A stretch of 64,000 nt of DNA from Sphingobacteriales bacterium (lineage in GTDB: Bacteria > Bacteroidota > Bacteroidia > Chitinophagales > UBA2359): NCBI GenBank assembly GCA_016700115.1, contig CP064999.1:496001-560000 (forward strand). Reading direction: 5' to 3'. This document shows positions 1-7,948 of the stretch, piece after piece. The translations under genes were made by a program, and so were the position numbers. The notes below the pieces were generated by a model that was not told where the DNA came from, did no database searches, and saw nothing but the letters and a program-made list of their open reading frames with translations. The stretch's first letter is position 1. The number at the start of each line of letters is the position of its first letter.

Positions 1-590
1 AAAACCAACCCTTCGTTTTCAGGATTTTCGGATAATTGTTGCACCCTTCTCAGGACATTTTTTTTCAGAATGTCGGTAAAATCCAGATTGGGGGTGATAT
101 AGGGTTTTGCTTTGGGGGTATATCGTTCAATTTTTTCAATCTTTAGCGTTTCCAATGAAAGGGGATCTTCTTTTTGCCCGATTATGGTCGGAATGTCGTC
201 AAAAGTATGCGGGCTGACGGTAAGAAAAACAGGAACAATCACGATGTCGGTAAACCCCTCGGCATCAAATTCTTTGAGCCTTGTTGCAATGGAAGGCTCT
301 GTATATTCCATGTGTGCCGTCTTAATGCCCTGAAAATCATCATCTTCAAGCACTCTTTCTTTCACGCTTGATTCCAATTCCATCAGGGCATTGCGCCAGG
401 TTTCTGAATGAGAGCCATGATTGACTAACAGGACTCCGATTTTTTGTTCTGAAACTTCGGGTTTGGAATCGCTGCTCTGAACTGTTGATTGACAGGCGTT
501 AAAAAACAGGAAACACAAAGCCAATATCGTCAAAACAATACTTCCTGAAAGGAGATTTCCAAATTTATAGCGGTTGGTTGTTGAAGTCAT
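1..590 (-). CDS. Exported CbiX/SirB-like chelatase lipoprotein (3' end cut by window edge)
   Basis: Reading from the ATG at 590 on the minus strand gives an open frame that runs off the window; about 196 residues are visible. The N-terminus is a lipoprotein signal (hydrophobic stretch followed by FFNAC, then QS), so the protein is probably anchored outside the inner membrane. The mature part begins IGVLLVNHGSHSETWRN, the first half of a CbiX/sirohydrochlorin chelatase domain with the conserved His, and later shows VPVFLTVSPHTFDDIP, the second conserved His region. The family inserts or removes Co, Ni or Fe in tetrapyrroles; cytoplasmic members serve cobalamin or sirohaem synthesis. The lipoprotein signal and the HmuY-like gene 14 bp upstream suggest a role with external haem or another tetrapyrrole, which is inference. 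The C-terminal half cannot be judged. Confidence 0.8.
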   Translation of the reverse strand, partial: MTSTTNRYKFGNLLSGSIVLTILALCFLFFNACQSTVQSSDSKPEVSEQKIGVLLVNHGSHSETWRNALMELESSVKERVLEDDDFQGIKTAHMEYTEPSIATRLKEFDAEGFTDIVIVPVFLTVSPHTFDDIPTIIGQKEDPLSLETLKIEKIERYTPKAKPYITPNLDFTDILKKNVLRRVQQLSENPENEGLV

Positions 591-604
591 AGCTGAAATT
601 ATAT

Positions 605-1858
605 TTATTGGATGATTAACTTTTGATGGGCAACATTCCCGTCAATAAACAGCGATACAATATAAGTTCCCGGGCTCAGGGGTGGAAGTTCGGGTTGGTG
701 AACCTTCAGTCCTGAAGTTGTGGGCAAAGATTCAGAATAGGCTGTTTTACCGGCAATGTCGGTGATTGTCAGTCGGGCAGATGTTGTGTTTTGTTCTAAG
801 TTGTAAACCAGAGTAACTTGTTGTGCCGGTGCAGGGTTTGGGTAAACCACCAAAGAGGCGATAGATTTTCCGGTATTGTTTTCATAAATACTAACTGAAC
901 TCAACCGTTCTTTTGTAAAAATAAAATTGCCGTTTGCACTGCCTCCAAAACCTGTAAAAATCAGTTTCCAAATATCATCGCTCTTGTCTTTTACAAAATA
1001 GATGAGAGAGTCCGCAATTTCAAATCCGGTTCCTCCAAACGTTTTCCAGTCATACCCTATTTCATTGATTTGGCTCACAAAGCTATGTGCCTGCCAATCG
1101 TTGTAATCGTTTGTGTTCCCAATATTAGATGCCTCTGCCACCGCAACCTCTTTGTTGGAAAGTACCCCTGTAACGGTGTATGGATCTGGAATAAAAGCTG
1201 TATATTGGCTGAAAAGCAAGTCCCAGCTATCCGAAACAGGCTCACGGTCAAAGGACAGGTTGTCCTGAAAAGAATAATAGGCAAAGTTTTTATTGTTAAA
1301 CTGACTTTTTACAATCTGAGCCAAAACTTCTGAGCTTCCGTCTAAGTTGGCATGTCTGAAATTAAAAGCCCCTCCGGACAAACTTTCAATCCATAGCTTT
1401 TTAAAGCTTCCGTCAGAAAGCTGGATAACATATAAAGAATCGCCGGACACAATATGTGTAACGGTACTATAATATCCCCAGCCAAGATCAAATTCATTGT
1501 TGAGGTCGGCATGTTGTTCAAATGCTCCCATTGCCCAGGATGTATCAGAATTCCAAAGGCTCTCCCAACTATAAAGACCTACGGTATCCAGTGTTTCCCA
1601 TCCCGAAATGTCTTCATTCGGATATTTCCAAAGAGTGGTTCCTGTAATAGAATTGATACGAATGGAGGAGCCAAAAGACGAAACATCAAAAGCAAGATCC
1701 CAGTTGTTTTTTGGGGCTGAACCCTGTTCGTCATTGGACAAAGAATACCAAAGTTGATTGGCATATCCTGCTCCAAGAGAAACCGTATCTGTAACAGTTT
1801 GTGCTTGTCCGGATAAAGCAATAAACAAGCAAAAAATCAGAAGTATTGTTTTTTTCAC
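605..1858 (-). CDS. HmuY-like secreted protein with T9SS type A sorting domain
   Basis: The 417-residue product has a Sec signal peptide (residues 1-20, ending SGQAQ). The body carries two segments typical of HmuY-like haem-binding proteins of Bacteroidota, NNWDLAFDVSSFG near residue 50 and SDSWDLLFSQY near 210. The last ~80 residues are a T9SS type A C-terminal domain (VVYPNPAPAQQ, then LTITDIAGK and GTYIVSLF), so it should reach the cell surface. It is followed after 14 bp by the chelatase-like lipoprotein, which suggests one transcript, and an AraC regulator lies 111 bp upstream on the same strand. HmuY binds haem for a TonB receptor in Porphyromonas; no receptor is visible here, though it could lie beyond the edge. 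Haem binding is inferred from family resemblance only. Confidence 0.7.
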   Translation of the reverse strand: MKKTILLIFCLFIALSGQAQTVTDTVSLGAGYANQLWYSLSNDEQGSAPKNNWDLAFDVSSFGSSIRINSITGTTLWKYPNEDISGWETLDTVGLYSWESLWNSDTSWAMGAFEQHADLNNEFDLGWGYYSTVTHIVSGDSLYVIQLSDGSFKKLWIESLSGGAFNFRHANLDGSSEVLAQIVKSQFNNKNFAYYSFQDNLSFDREPVSDSWDLLFSQYTAFIPDPYTVTGVLSNKEVAVAEASNIGNTNDYNDWQAHSFVSQINEIGYDWKTFGGTGFEIADSLIYFVKDKSDDIWKLIFTGFGGSANGNFIFTKERLSSVSIYENNTGKSIASLVVYPNPAPAQQVTLVYNLEQNTTSARLTITDIAGKTAYSESLPTTSGLKVHQPELPPLSPGTYIVSLFIDGNVAHQKLIIQ

Positions 1859-1969
1859 CGCGAACCTTTTTTGTTAAAATAATTTTGCAAAGGTCTGATG
1901 TGGCAAAAAATAACTTCTTCTTAAAAAAGGAAAAACTGTAACTGAAACGGGAAAACTTTCCGGAAGCTA

Positions 1970-2734
1970 TTAACCAAAAGATTTGGGTAGTTCGCTCGGA
2001 AAAACACCGGTATGTTTTTTAAATGCCGAGCTAAAGTTGCTGATGCTCGAAAATCCGATTTTGTCGGCAACCTGCGAAACGGTTAGTTCTGTTGTTGAAA
2101 GCAACAACCTGGCTTTCATCATTCGTTGTTCCTGAACAAAATCGTAAATGGTAGTACCAAAAACCTCTTTAAATCCTTTTTTTAAATAGCATTGATTGAT
2201 ACCCACCTCCAACGAAAGTTCGGGAATGGTCAGTGGATTGCTCAATCGGCTTAGTATAATTTCTTTTGCTTTTTGAATCTTTTCTTTCTCGGCCGGGTTC
2301 ATCAAAAATTTACAGGCAACACAAGAGCTTACCGGCTGAATAATTTCTTTTTGAAAACACAGCAACAGCCCAAGTGCTTTACTCTCCAAAAACATGCTCC
2401 GGTAAGCCCCTTCCAGTTTACTATGGATGATATCATGCAAAATCATCTGTTTATTACAACACAATTCCTGTTCTTCGTAGTTGTAAAAACCTTGAAAATA
2501 GTTTTCGGAATAAAGGGAAAAATAATTATTCAGATATTGCGAGGGGAAGTGAAATTTGACATGATAATACACCGGTTTGCCGGCTAATTCAGTTAGATTT
2601 TCGGCTTCCGGATAACAAAAACTCAAGGTGATGTTGTTGTTGTCATCTTTGGTAATAATAGCCTTGCTTTCACCATTTGTGCTTGTGGTTTTTATCGAAA
2701 AAGTCAACCCTTTATTAATGGCATATTCCTTCAT
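1970..2734 (-). CDS. AraC-family transcriptional regulator
   Basis: The 254-residue protein has an AraC/XylS-type double helix-turn-helix at about residues 155-250 (PLTIPELSLEVGINQCYLKKGF, split here from VSQVADKIGFSSISNFSSAFKKHTG). The N-terminal ~140 residues are a ligand-sensing region without a recognisable cupin; it has two cysteine pairs, C92-C93 and C138-x2-C141, which could bind metal or respond to redox (inference). PchR-like regulators of this type often control siderophore or haem uptake genes. Its position upstream of, and co-oriented with, the HmuY-like and chelatase-like genes fits control of that locus. The ATG at 2734 gives a full-length family member. Confidence 0.85.
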   Translation of the reverse strand: MKEYAINKGLTFSIKTTSTNGESKAIITKDDNNNITLSFCYPEAENLTELAGKPVYYHVKFHFPSQYLNNYFSLYSENYFQGFYNYEEQELCCNKQMILHDIIHSKLEGAYRSMFLESKALGLLLCFQKEIIQPVSSCVACKFLMNPAEKEKIQKAKEIILSRLSNPLTIPELSLEVGINQCYLKKGFKEVFGTTIYDFVQEQRMMKARLLLSTTELTVSQVADKIGFSSISNFSSAFKKHTGVFPSELPKSFG

Positions 2735-2841
2735 AACAGCACAAAGGTATTATTTAGAATTAGTCTAAACAACGCCGATGCTAAAAATTTGTTTCAAAAC
2801 AAATCAAATTGTCAAACCGGCATAACCTTTACCCCATTTTT

Positions 2842-3414
2842 TTAAACCGGATTGACCGGAAACTCCGGTGACTGCATTACCCTGATGGCTTGATTCAGGT
2901 GTCTTTGCTCGTGTAAAACCAAAAGAATCAGGCAGTCCTTTAAAGAATAAGTAACGAAACCTGAAGCGGGAGAGGTCATTTTCAGGCTTTCGTGGTTTGA
3001 TACGGACTTCAAAGCCTGATAATGGTTGATAAGCTCTTGTTGGGTATGTTCAAAATCGGTGAGAACAGTTTCGGGAAGGTTGCTTTTTGACGGAACAAAC
3101 TTTGAGGGTGCCTTTAGTCGGGGTTTGGAATCGGGGTGAACGCTTTTAAGCAATATTTTCCCAAACAAACCGGGTAGAAAAGGGATTTTACCCCAGAAAT
3201 TGTCAAAAGGGATTTGTTTTGCCATCCGCTCAAATTCAGGAAAATAGGTTTTGTTTGAAACTGACAAATGGTCTAAACATTGAGCAATGCTCCATCTGTT
3301 TGGAGCGGGTTTCCAGTTCAACTGTTCCGGGGTTAAGTGCCCGAAATTCTCCTTTACCCGAAGGGTTACTTCGTTTAAAAGATTGGTGAGAGAGTCTGTG
3401 TAATGAATATCCAT
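2842..3414 (-). CDS. DinB-like (DinB_2) four-helix metalloprotein
   Basis: The 190-residue protein matches the DinB/YfiT-like superfamily, which folds as a four-helix bundle with a metal site of three histidines. The matching residues seem to be H49 in the segment NRWSIAQCLDHL and H168/H172 in LHEQRHLNQAIRVM. Members include bacillithiol- or mycothiol-dependent S-transferases and many proteins of unknown substrate. The segment LNWKPAPNRWS near the N-terminus is the family's most recognisable signature. It ends 17 bp from the apbE gene start region's downstream end and lies on the same strand, so the two may be co-transcribed, apbE first. The substrate is unknown. Confidence 0.85.
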   Translation of the reverse strand: MDIHYTDSLTNLLNEVTLRVKENFGHLTPEQLNWKPAPNRWSIAQCLDHLSVSNKTYFPEFERMAKQIPFDNFWGKIPFLPGLFGKILLKSVHPDSKPRLKAPSKFVPSKSNLPETVLTDFEHTQQELINHYQALKSVSNHESLKMTSPASGFVTYSLKDCLILLVLHEQRHLNQAIRVMQSPEFPVNPV

Positions 3415-3431
3415 AAACCGGATTGGTTTGG

Positions 3432-4481
3432 TTAATTATTCCGGTCTTCTTTCAAAACTTCAACTCCCTGAGTAACAAAGGTTTGCAGTTCACCCTTTTC
3501 ATTGCTAAAAATAAACAAAGCATCCAACGAAGCATCCTTCTCAACGTATGCGCGCGCTTTTTCATAACCCATCACCATAAAGGCTGTGGCATAAGCGTCG
3601 GCAGTCATACAATCGGAAGTAAAAACGCTGGCACTCAGCAGGTTGGACAATTTGGGGTAGCCTGTTTTTGGGTCTATGGTATGGGCATACTTTACCCCGT
3701 CTTTTTCGTAAAATTTGCGGTAATTGCCCGAAGTTGCGATGGATGAATTTTTTAACCGCACAATTTCCTGCACCTCTCTTTTTGTGGCATTTTCAACCGG
3801 TTTGTCAATACCAACAGTCCATGCTTTTTGCTGTGTATTAACGCCTCTTGCGCGAAGTTCCCCGCCAATGTCCACCAGATAATTTGAAATTTTTTGATCT
3901 TCCAAAAACAAACCGATGACATCTACACCATATCCCTTAGCAATAGCGCTGAAATCCAATTGTGTATTGGCAACTGTTTTTACAATTCGATAGGGATTGT
4001 CCAATAACGCAAATGAAGAAAAATTGACCAATTTCAACAACGAGTCCACCTCTAAACTATCCGCAGGTAAAGGCTTTTTTTGATACCCAAAACCCCAGGC
4101 ATTGACCAATGGCATCACACTCGGGTCAAAAGCCCCCCCTGTTTTCCGGTGCACTTCTGCCGATGTGATAAATACCACCGCGAAAAACTCATCAACCGGA
4201 ATGGTATCACCGGCATTAGCCTGATTGACCTTAGAAATTAACGAGGTTGGGATATAGGTAGAAACCGAATTATTAAAAGCAAGCAGCAAGGAGTCGATCT
4301 GTTTCTGATAGTTCACCTGACCTTGTTCCGAAATGTAACTGATTTCGTAATAAGTGCCCATGGTCTCCCCTCTGAATTTGACCAAAGTCGCCTCGGGTTT
4401 GCAGGCAGAAAACAACATAAAAAGTAAAAACAAGGGGATTAAATATTGCTGTTTCAAACCCGGAATGTTCTCAAGAATCAT
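3432..4481 (-). CDS. apbE: FAD:protein FMN transferase lipoprotein (ApbE)
   Basis: This 349-residue protein belongs to the ApbE family, which uses FAD to attach FMN through a phosphoester bond to Thr in exported flavoproteins such as Na+-NQR and Rnf subunits. A lipoprotein signal ends at LFSAC near residue 27, as in many ApbE proteins. Family motifs are all present in order: RGETMGTYYEIS, the central FSAIAKGYGVDVIG, LVDIGGELRARG, AHTIDPKTGYP, and TSDCMTADAYATAFMVMG near the C-terminus where Asp/Thr bind Mg2+. It lies on the same strand as the DinB-like gene (17-bp gap) and 59 bp after gldC. No target flavoprotein is encoded nearby. Confidence 0.95.
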   Translation of the reverse strand: MILENIPGLKQQYLIPLFLLFMLFSACKPEATLVKFRGETMGTYYEISYISEQGQVNYQKQIDSLLLAFNNSVSTYIPTSLISKVNQANAGDTIPVDEFFAVVFITSAEVHRKTGGAFDPSVMPLVNAWGFGYQKKPLPADSLEVDSLLKLVNFSSFALLDNPYRIVKTVANTQLDFSAIAKGYGVDVIGLFLEDQKISNYLVDIGGELRARGVNTQQKAWTVGIDKPVENATKREVQEIVRLKNSSIATSGNYRKFYEKDGVKYAHTIDPKTGYPKLSNLLSASVFTSDCMTADAYATAFMVMGYEKARAYVEKDASLDALFIFSNEKGELQTFVTQGVEVLKEDRNN

Positions 4482-4540
4482 AACACAAAAGTGATAAATT
4501 GAATAAAAGGAAACGACAAAGATTTACACTGAATTGGTAC

Positions 4541-4903
4541 TTACTTTTTTTCAGGAAACAATTTCAAATCTTTGGCAAAACTTTGGGCAAACTCGGCCAT
4601 TTTTTTACTCTGTTCTGCATTACCGGTTGCTTTTTTAAAAGTATCTGCCATTGTTACAAGGGTTTGGAAAAAAAAGTGATTCATTTCGTTGACCTCCATC
4701 TTATTGGTCCATAAGTCAATGCGAAGGGTGTTTTTGGTTTCACCATCCCAAACAGAAATAAGCATGGCTTTGCAGGCTTTATTTTCGTTAAATGTGCTGT
4801 CGTCTGCTTTCCAATGCAACTCAACGGGTATGTTTTTTTCGTCTAAGCTGACTTGAAATTTTATCTCCGATACTTTTGCTATTTTTTCATCTGTCTTACT
4901 CAT
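4541..4903 (-). CDS. gldC: Gliding motility protein GldC
   Basis: The 120-residue cytosolic protein resembles GldC throughout: an N-terminal segment with EIKFQVSLDEKNIPVELHWKA, then CKAMLISVWDGETKNTLRIDLWTNKMEVNEM, given here in parts, and a helical tail. GldC is a small accessory protein linked to gliding motility and the type IX secretion machinery in Bacteroidota; its biochemical role is not settled. There is no signal peptide. It agrees with the several T9SS cargo proteins in the window. The gene is the first of a likely minus-strand run gldC-apbE-dinB, starting opposite the divergent S41 protease gene, so the 240-bp gap before 5144 should hold both promoters. Confidence 0.9.
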   Translation of the reverse strand: MSKTDEKIAKVSEIKFQVSLDEKNIPVELHWKADDSTFNENKACKAMLISVWDGETKNTLRIDLWTNKMEVNEMNHFFFQTLVTMADTFKKATGNAEQSKKMAEFAQSFAKDLKLFPEKK

Positions 4904-5170
4904 ATCAAGGTCGAATAAAGGTTAATTGAACCGGATGGTCTTAAAAATTAAGGGTAAAGGTAGTTACTTTTGAACTTTCTGTCAGATTGCTGTTAAAAAT
5001 GTAGGAGAGACACAAAAAAATATAAGAATAGATTTGATAGTAGTAGAACTCGCATTACTTTTATACCTTACAATCTAATACTGCCTCTGATTTTTTTACT
5101 CCGGTTATACCCGGTTGGGAATTTTTCACCTTCGTTTTTTTAATTGTTCAGTTCTGAAACTACCCTTTAT

Positions 5171-6847
5171 ATGTATTCGAAACTTTACACTTCCGTCCAT
5201 CCTCCAATTCTTCATACAGCATTTTGGGTTTTTTGTTTGTTGTTGTTGGCCAACCCTGCCGGTGTTTATGCGCAAAAAAACGAAGAAATCAACCCCGATT
5301 GGTCAGTGGCAGCCAAAAAAATAGAAAACCTGCTTCGAAAATTAGAACAGGAATACATGGAACCTGTGGATTTTGAAAAAGCCGCAGAAAACGCCATTAA
5401 CGGAATTTTAAAAGATCTCGATCCTCATTCGGTCTATATTCCGGCAGAAGAATATGACGACATTAACGAACCTTTGGTGGGTAATTTTGAAGGAATAGGG
5501 ATTAAGTTTGAAAAACTTCGCGATACCATTTTTGTGTTGACCACCACTGAAAACGGACCCTCGGCAAAAGCCGGACTTCAAAGCGGCGATAAAATCATAG
5601 CGGTCAACAACAAAGTCATTGCAGGGGTGGGCATTACAGATGAAGAAATCAGCCGTTTGTTGCGGGGTCCCCGAAACAGCGAATTGCAGGTTGCCGTAAA
5701 AAGACAAGGCAGCAAAGAGTTGTTGGATTATAAAGTTGTGCGCGACAAAATCACCATTCCCAGCGTTGAAGCCGGCTATATGGCAACTCCAACCATTGCC
5801 TATATTAAAGTGAGCCGTTTTTCGTCAAACACCATGCGAGAGTTCACCAAAAAACTCAAGGCCTTGAAAAAAGAAGGCATGGAATCGCTCATCCTCGATC
5901 TGCGAAACAACGGCGGAGGATATTTTTCGATGGCCGTTGACATGGCAGACGAATTTCTGAACCACAAACAACAAATCGTTTACACCGAAGGCGAAAACTA
6001 TCCGAAAAAATCCTACGATGCCTCTTCGAGAGGTAATTTTGAACAGGGGAGATTAGTAATTTTAATCAACGAAAACAGCGCTTCGGCAAGCGAAATCGTT
6101 TCGGGTGCCATTCAGGATTGGGATCGCGGAATTATTATCGGACAACGTTCTTTTGGCAAAGGGTTGGTTCAAAAACCCTTTATGTTTTCAGACAGTTCTT
6201 ATATCCGGCTGACTATTGCCCACTATTATACGCCAACCGGACGCTCTATTCAAAAACCCTACGACAAAGGAAAGGACGATTATTACAAAGACCTCGATAA
6301 GCGGTATGAAAACGGCGAAATGACCGGAAGCATTTCACAACCCGAACATCATGACTCCTTGAAATACCTGACCAAATTGCAAAACAGAGTGGTTTATGGC
6401 GGCGGTGGAATTACTCCCGATATCTATGTGCCCTTAGATACCACCTATCGAACCGCTTATTACAAAGAATTGGTCAACAAAGGAATCTTAAACCTGTTTT
6501 TGGTCGGCAATATGGATTTGCACCGTCAAACCATTCTGTCAAACTATCCGACAGAAAAGGATTTTGAAACCGCTTTTGAAACCCCCGACACCCTGTTGCA
6601 AGAACTCAAAGATTTTGCACAACTTCAACAGCTTCCCCCAGACGAAGCAGGCTTTGAGGCAGCCAAAAATCAGGTGAAACTCAGAATAAAATCGTTTTTT
6701 GCCAAATACCTCTACTCCGATGAGTTGAACCAAAAAGTGCTGAACCGCGACAACGAAACCTATCTCAAAGCCTTGCAGGTTTTAGAAACCGATTATTTTT
6801 GGAACCATTTGTCCGATGTTTCTAAAAACAAAGACCACCAACCCTAA
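5171..6847 (+). CDS. S41 family C-terminal processing peptidase (CtpA/Tsp-like)
   Basis: The ATG at 5171 is preferred over the TTG at 5144 because it places the signal peptide (hydrophobic stretch ending GVYAQ) at the start; the product is then 558 residues. After an N-terminal helical part come a PDZ domain (residues about 105-190, with the segment GPSAKAGLQSGDKIIAVN) and the S41 protease fold. The catalytic residues can be placed as Ser305 (in NENSASASEIV), Lys330 and Gln334 (in FGKGLVQ); their spacing of 25 and 4 equals that of the CtpB family. The enzyme cleaves C-terminal tails of periplasmic proteins. The last ~170 residues are the extension common in Bacteroidota homologues. The gene stands alone and is divergent from gldC. 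Confidence 0.93.
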   Translation: MYSKLYTSVHPPILHTAFWVFCLLLLANPAGVYAQKNEEINPDWSVAAKKIENLLRKLEQEYMEPVDFEKAAENAINGILKDLDPHSVYIPAEEYDDINEPLVGNFEGIGIKFEKLRDTIFVLTTTENGPSAKAGLQSGDKIIAVNNKVIAGVGITDEEISRLLRGPRNSELQVAVKRQGSKELLDYKVVRDKITIPSVEAGYMATPTIAYIKVSRFSSNTMREFTKKLKALKKEGMESLILDLRNNGGGYFSMAVDMADEFLNHKQQIVYTEGENYPKKSYDASSRGNFEQGRLVILINENSASASEIVSGAIQDWDRGIIIGQRSFGKGLVQKPFMFSDSSYIRLTIAHYYTPTGRSIQKPYDKGKDDYYKDLDKRYENGEMTGSISQPEHHDSLKYLTKLQNRVVYGGGGITPDIYVPLDTTYRTAYYKELVNKGILNLFLVGNMDLHRQTILSNYPTEKDFETAFETPDTLLQELKDFAQLQQLPPDEAGFEAAKNQVKLRIKSFFAKYLYSDELNQKVLNRDNETYLKALQVLETDYFWNHLSDVSKNKDHQP

Positions 6848-7007
6848 GTATCCATGCCGGGGTTCTTATCGCAAAACAATCTCCTGTTTGCCCATCTTTA
6901 CCCCCTCCTTCGGTTTTCCGGCTCCGCCTGTTCTAACCCTCTGCACTTTTCCGGTCAAAATTTCGGGAAATAATGCATTTAGAAAGGATTTTTATTGACT
7001 TTTTACA

Positions 7008-7296
7008 AGTTTTAATTGACATTTTAGGGGCTTAAATCTCAATTTTAAAAACTTCTATTGTAATTTTAAAAGTTTCCATTGCAATTTTAAAAGTTTCAAT
7101 TATAATTTTAGAAGTTCAAACTGCAATTTTAGAAGCTTAAATTGCGATTTGTAAAGTTTTAATTGCAATTCTAAAGGTTTTAATTGCAATTCTAAAGGTT
7201 TTAATTGCAATTCTAAAGGTTTTAATTGCAATTTTACTCCTTAAAATGTCAATTGAAAAGATTAAAATTGACATTTTAGAAGTTTTAATTGAAATG
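7008..7296. repeat. Tandem array 1, 21-bp period, AT-rich
   Basis: About 13 to 14 degenerate units of 21 bp. The best four lie at 7157-7240 and read TTTTAATTGCAATTC followed by TAAAGG. Each unit contains the palindrome AATTGCAATT or a variant. Flanking units drift (for example TTGACATTTTAG, TTGCAATTTTAAAAG). Reading frames through it are interrupted outside the best copies. It is placed between the S41 protease gene and the defence island. Confidence 0.85.
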
Positions 7297-7516
7297 TTTT
7301 TCACCTCATTTTTGGCACTTTTTTAAACAATCTGCCCCCCACCCCCTCAAAAAGAAGCAAGGGTCGTTGATTTTCGACCAAAGCCCCCCCCCTTTGGATA
7401 TATGGTGGGCATTTTTGAAGGGAGGGCATTAAACCTTTTTTTCGTGTTCCGGTAGTTTTTTAAAAACCGGAGCTGGTTTTTTGATTAATGATTGGGAGAA
7501 CTTCCTTCATCAAAAT

Positions 7517-7541
7517 ATTCATCGGTGCTTGAAGGGATTGT
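7517..7541. repeat. Left boundary direct repeat of the island (25 bp)
   Basis: ATTCATCGGTGCTTG then AAGGGATTGT. It recurs with two changes at 17046-17070, beyond the end of the Mod gene, in the same orientation. Candidate integration scar or attachment-like boundary; could also be a dispersed repeat. Confidence 0.55.
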
Positions 7542-7615
7542 GTGATTGCTCAGGGTGTTTTACGGATAAATTCAAAGTATCTGATAAATACGCTCTTTAG
7601 AGTTTGAGACTCAAC

Positions 7616-7827
7616 CTCCAATTTTACAAATCAAGATGATCTAAAAAGCATCAATAACCCGCACTTCGGGTTATCGGCTTTGATGCTGTTCTCCAAACAG
7701 ATTGTTTACATCTGCCGGCGGGAAGTTTCTTGAAGGTATGGCATGAAATAAAATTATGCTATTTTTATCACGGCTTAAAATATTAGTGTATTTTTGTTTT
7801 TTCAAAGGCTGTCCTTTGCGGTAAGCG
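7616..7827. repeat. ~215-bp duplicated element, copy 1
   Basis: Starts near CCAATTTTACAAAT and ends near GGTAAGCG. It aligns with 9848-10065 over its whole length, with a nearly identical core (from CTCCAAACAGATTG through CATCTGCCGGCGGGA to CATGAAATAAAATTATGC and TTTTTATCACGGCTTA). The first part can form a hairpin with AGCATCAA (7647-7654) pairing TTGATGCT (7679-7686) and an inner AACCCG/CGGGTT stem. It ends ~120 bp before the AbiEi gene. Confidence 0.88.
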
Positions 7828-7882
7828 GAGAACCTGTGCCGTCCTAAATTAAGTTGATAAGAAATTGTGCTTATGAAATGCT

Positions 7883-7935
7883 TGTTCACGTTTTTTCCTT
7901 GTTCATGTTCCGTGAACATCGTATATTTGTGAACA
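7883..7935 (+). promoter_or_regulatory. Promoter and symmetric operator of the AbiEi/AbiEii operon
   Basis: A Bacteroidota-type promoter is visible: TTG at 7899-7901, 20 bp, then TATATTTG (7922-7929, fits TAnnTTTG). Overlying it are four half-sites arranged with two-fold symmetry about 7909: TGTTCAC (7883-7889), TGTTCA (7900-7905), TGAACA (7913-7918) and GTGAACA (7929-7935). The outer and inner pairs are separated by 10 bp on both sides. AbiEi antitoxins are known to repress their own promoter by binding inverted repeats, so this is the expected operator. The start codon follows 13 bp later. Confidence 0.7.
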
Positions 7936-7948
7936 AAAACAAATTAAA

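Larger units (their letters stand above)
6848..7948. other. 1.1-kb gene-free region at the left edge of the defence island
   Basis: No convincing coding frame was found on either strand. Apart from the entries given separately (21-bp array about 7008-7296, boundary repeat 7517-7541, first copy of the ~215-bp element 7616-7827, promoter/operator 7883-7935) it contains homopurine/homopyrimidine and C-rich runs near 7336-7400 and a weak hairpin near 7451-7477 (arms around CCGG and T/A runs). Confidence 0.7.

Noticed and set aside
1859..1969. Promoter of the HmuY-like gene
   Set aside because: GACCTTTG upstream of the ATG is one base off TAnnTTTG and lacks a -33 box; too weak to list.
5144..5170. 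TTG start of the S41 protease
   Set aside because: Adds nine residues in front of a good signal peptide; ATG 5171 is better.
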